Of a stretch of DNA of 64,000 nt, positions 63,638 through 64,000 are shown piece by piece; positions within the stretch are counted from its first letter, which is position 1, and each line of letters starts with the position of its first letter. This stretch comes from Natronohydrobacter thiooxidans (lineage in GTDB: Bacteria > Pseudomonadota > Alphaproteobacteria > Rhodobacterales > Rhodobacteraceae). The notes beneath the pieces are model-generated. The model did no database searches, was not told where the DNA came from, and saw nothing but the letters and a program-made list of their open reading frames with translations. The DNA lies in contig NZ_MJAP01000035.1 of the NCBI RefSeq assembly GCF_001884735.1, positions 1 to 64,000 on the forward strand, in the 5' to 3' direction. The translations under genes and the position numbers were made by a program.

Positions 63638-64000
63638 ATGAAAAAGCAGACGATCATTCGCGGAGTTGCCATTGTGGTGGCGGGGATTTCAGCCTCGGTC
63701 TATGGTGCACAGCATTTGTCAGGCAATCGCAGCGGGGTGAGCTCTGTTGCGCAGATTGCCGCCCCGGGTTCGACCGCGCAGATCAGAAGCGCCGGTTTTC
63801 TTGGCGGAAGCGTGCCGTCAGCGCCAGAAGATCATGCAATCACGGTAAATGAAACCAGCTTTGCCGCACTGACCGAGGGGACGGACCTTGCATCAGGTGA
63901 AGCGGCGCTGGACTTCGCCCCTCAGCTTGAAGCAGCCGGGAACACGCTTACACCGGGCGGCCCGGACTGCACACCGCGCCTGACGGCGCACGCGGCGATT
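63638..64000 (+). CDS. Secreted hypothetical protein (5' part, runs off right edge)
   Basis: The first 121 codons of a gene that continues past base 64000. It starts MKKQTIIRGVAIVVAGISAS, a signal peptide or anchor (about residues 1-24), followed by a Ser/Ala/Gly-rich polar stretch with no repeats, then PGGPDCTPRLTAHAAI at the edge, where a folded domain with a cysteine seems to begin. No family can be named from this part. It follows secA by 116 bp on the same strand. Confidence 0.7.
   Translation, partial: MKKQTIIRGVAIVVAGISASVYGAQHLSGNRSGVSSVAQIAAPGSTAQIRSAGFLGGSVPSAPEDHAITVNETSFAALTEGTDLASGEAALDFAPQLEAAGNTLTPGGPDCTPRLTAHAAI

Overview
The window is a stretch of chromosome from an alphaproteobacterium of the order Rhodobacterales (Rhodobacteraceae sensu lato). 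This rests on several points: high-GC coding sequence with strong third-position bias, FnrL with the Rhodobacter-type cysteine motif, ccoNOQP-ccoGHIS next to fnrL and an anaerobic hemN, a small 300-residue porin, a membrane-anchored cytochrome c, and the gene order around rpoBC and the str operon. I cannot name the genus. No tRNA, rRNA, insertion sequence, prophage or CRISPR array was seen. Most of the window is ordinary core chromosome.

Layout. (1) 1-14.8 kb, minus strand: the translation and transcription block rplJ-rplL-rpoB-rpoC, then rpsL-rpsG-fusA-tuf (tuf runs off the left edge). A putative rhamnosyltransferase gene sits between the rpoC terminator and rpsL. rplK, rplA and nusG are not upstream of rplJ here. 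(2) 14.8-22.8 kb: a small membrane/coiled-coil protein, an OmpA-family protein, ubiA, and a divergent plus-strand run of rsmE, a kinase-like protein, a membrane protein, gshA and a lipid A acyltransferase. (3) 22.8-35.9 kb: a micro-oxic respiration island. It holds ccoGHIS (copper handling and cbb3 maturation), a LysR regulator with a divergent small gene, ccoNOQP (cbb3 oxidase), a universal-stress protein, fnrL and hemN. Four sequences match the FNR box TTGAY-N4-RTCAA, so the island looks like one FnrL regulon. (4) 35.9-43 kb: a glycosyltransferase and a yejABEF peptide ABC importer. (5) 43-49.9 kb: membrane cytochrome c, pheA, and the overlapping run leuS-lptE-holA-gst headed by a DUF3576 lipoprotein. 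(6) 49.9-57.6 kb: porin, entericidin-like lipoprotein, a truncated porin-like ORF, yggS, an L,D-transpeptidase, ribA, an essential-type response regulator (CenR-like), a candidate small RNA, xthA, a thioredoxin-fold chaperone, a Lon-N protein and a Trm112 protein. (7) 58-64 kb: mutT-argJ-ppiC on the minus strand, secA on the plus strand, and the 5' part of a secreted protein running off the right edge.

The most interesting signals are non-coding. A candidate small RNA at about 54839-54933 carries an exact CCTCCTCCC anti-Shine-Dalgarno motif between two hairpins, the second a strong terminator. Between ccoG and the LysR gene lie two FNR boxes 182 bp apart that bracket two crossing (pseudoknot-type) inverted repeats. 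The rplJ leader has two mutually exclusive hairpins, one of which hides the ribosome-binding site. The fnrL-hemN gap has an FNR box placed so that hemN mRNA should be nearly leaderless. Palindromic intergenic elements fill the tuf/fusA and rpoB/rpoC gaps. I did not find a defence island or an obviously novel enzyme system. All functional statements on the non-coding signals are inference from sequence.
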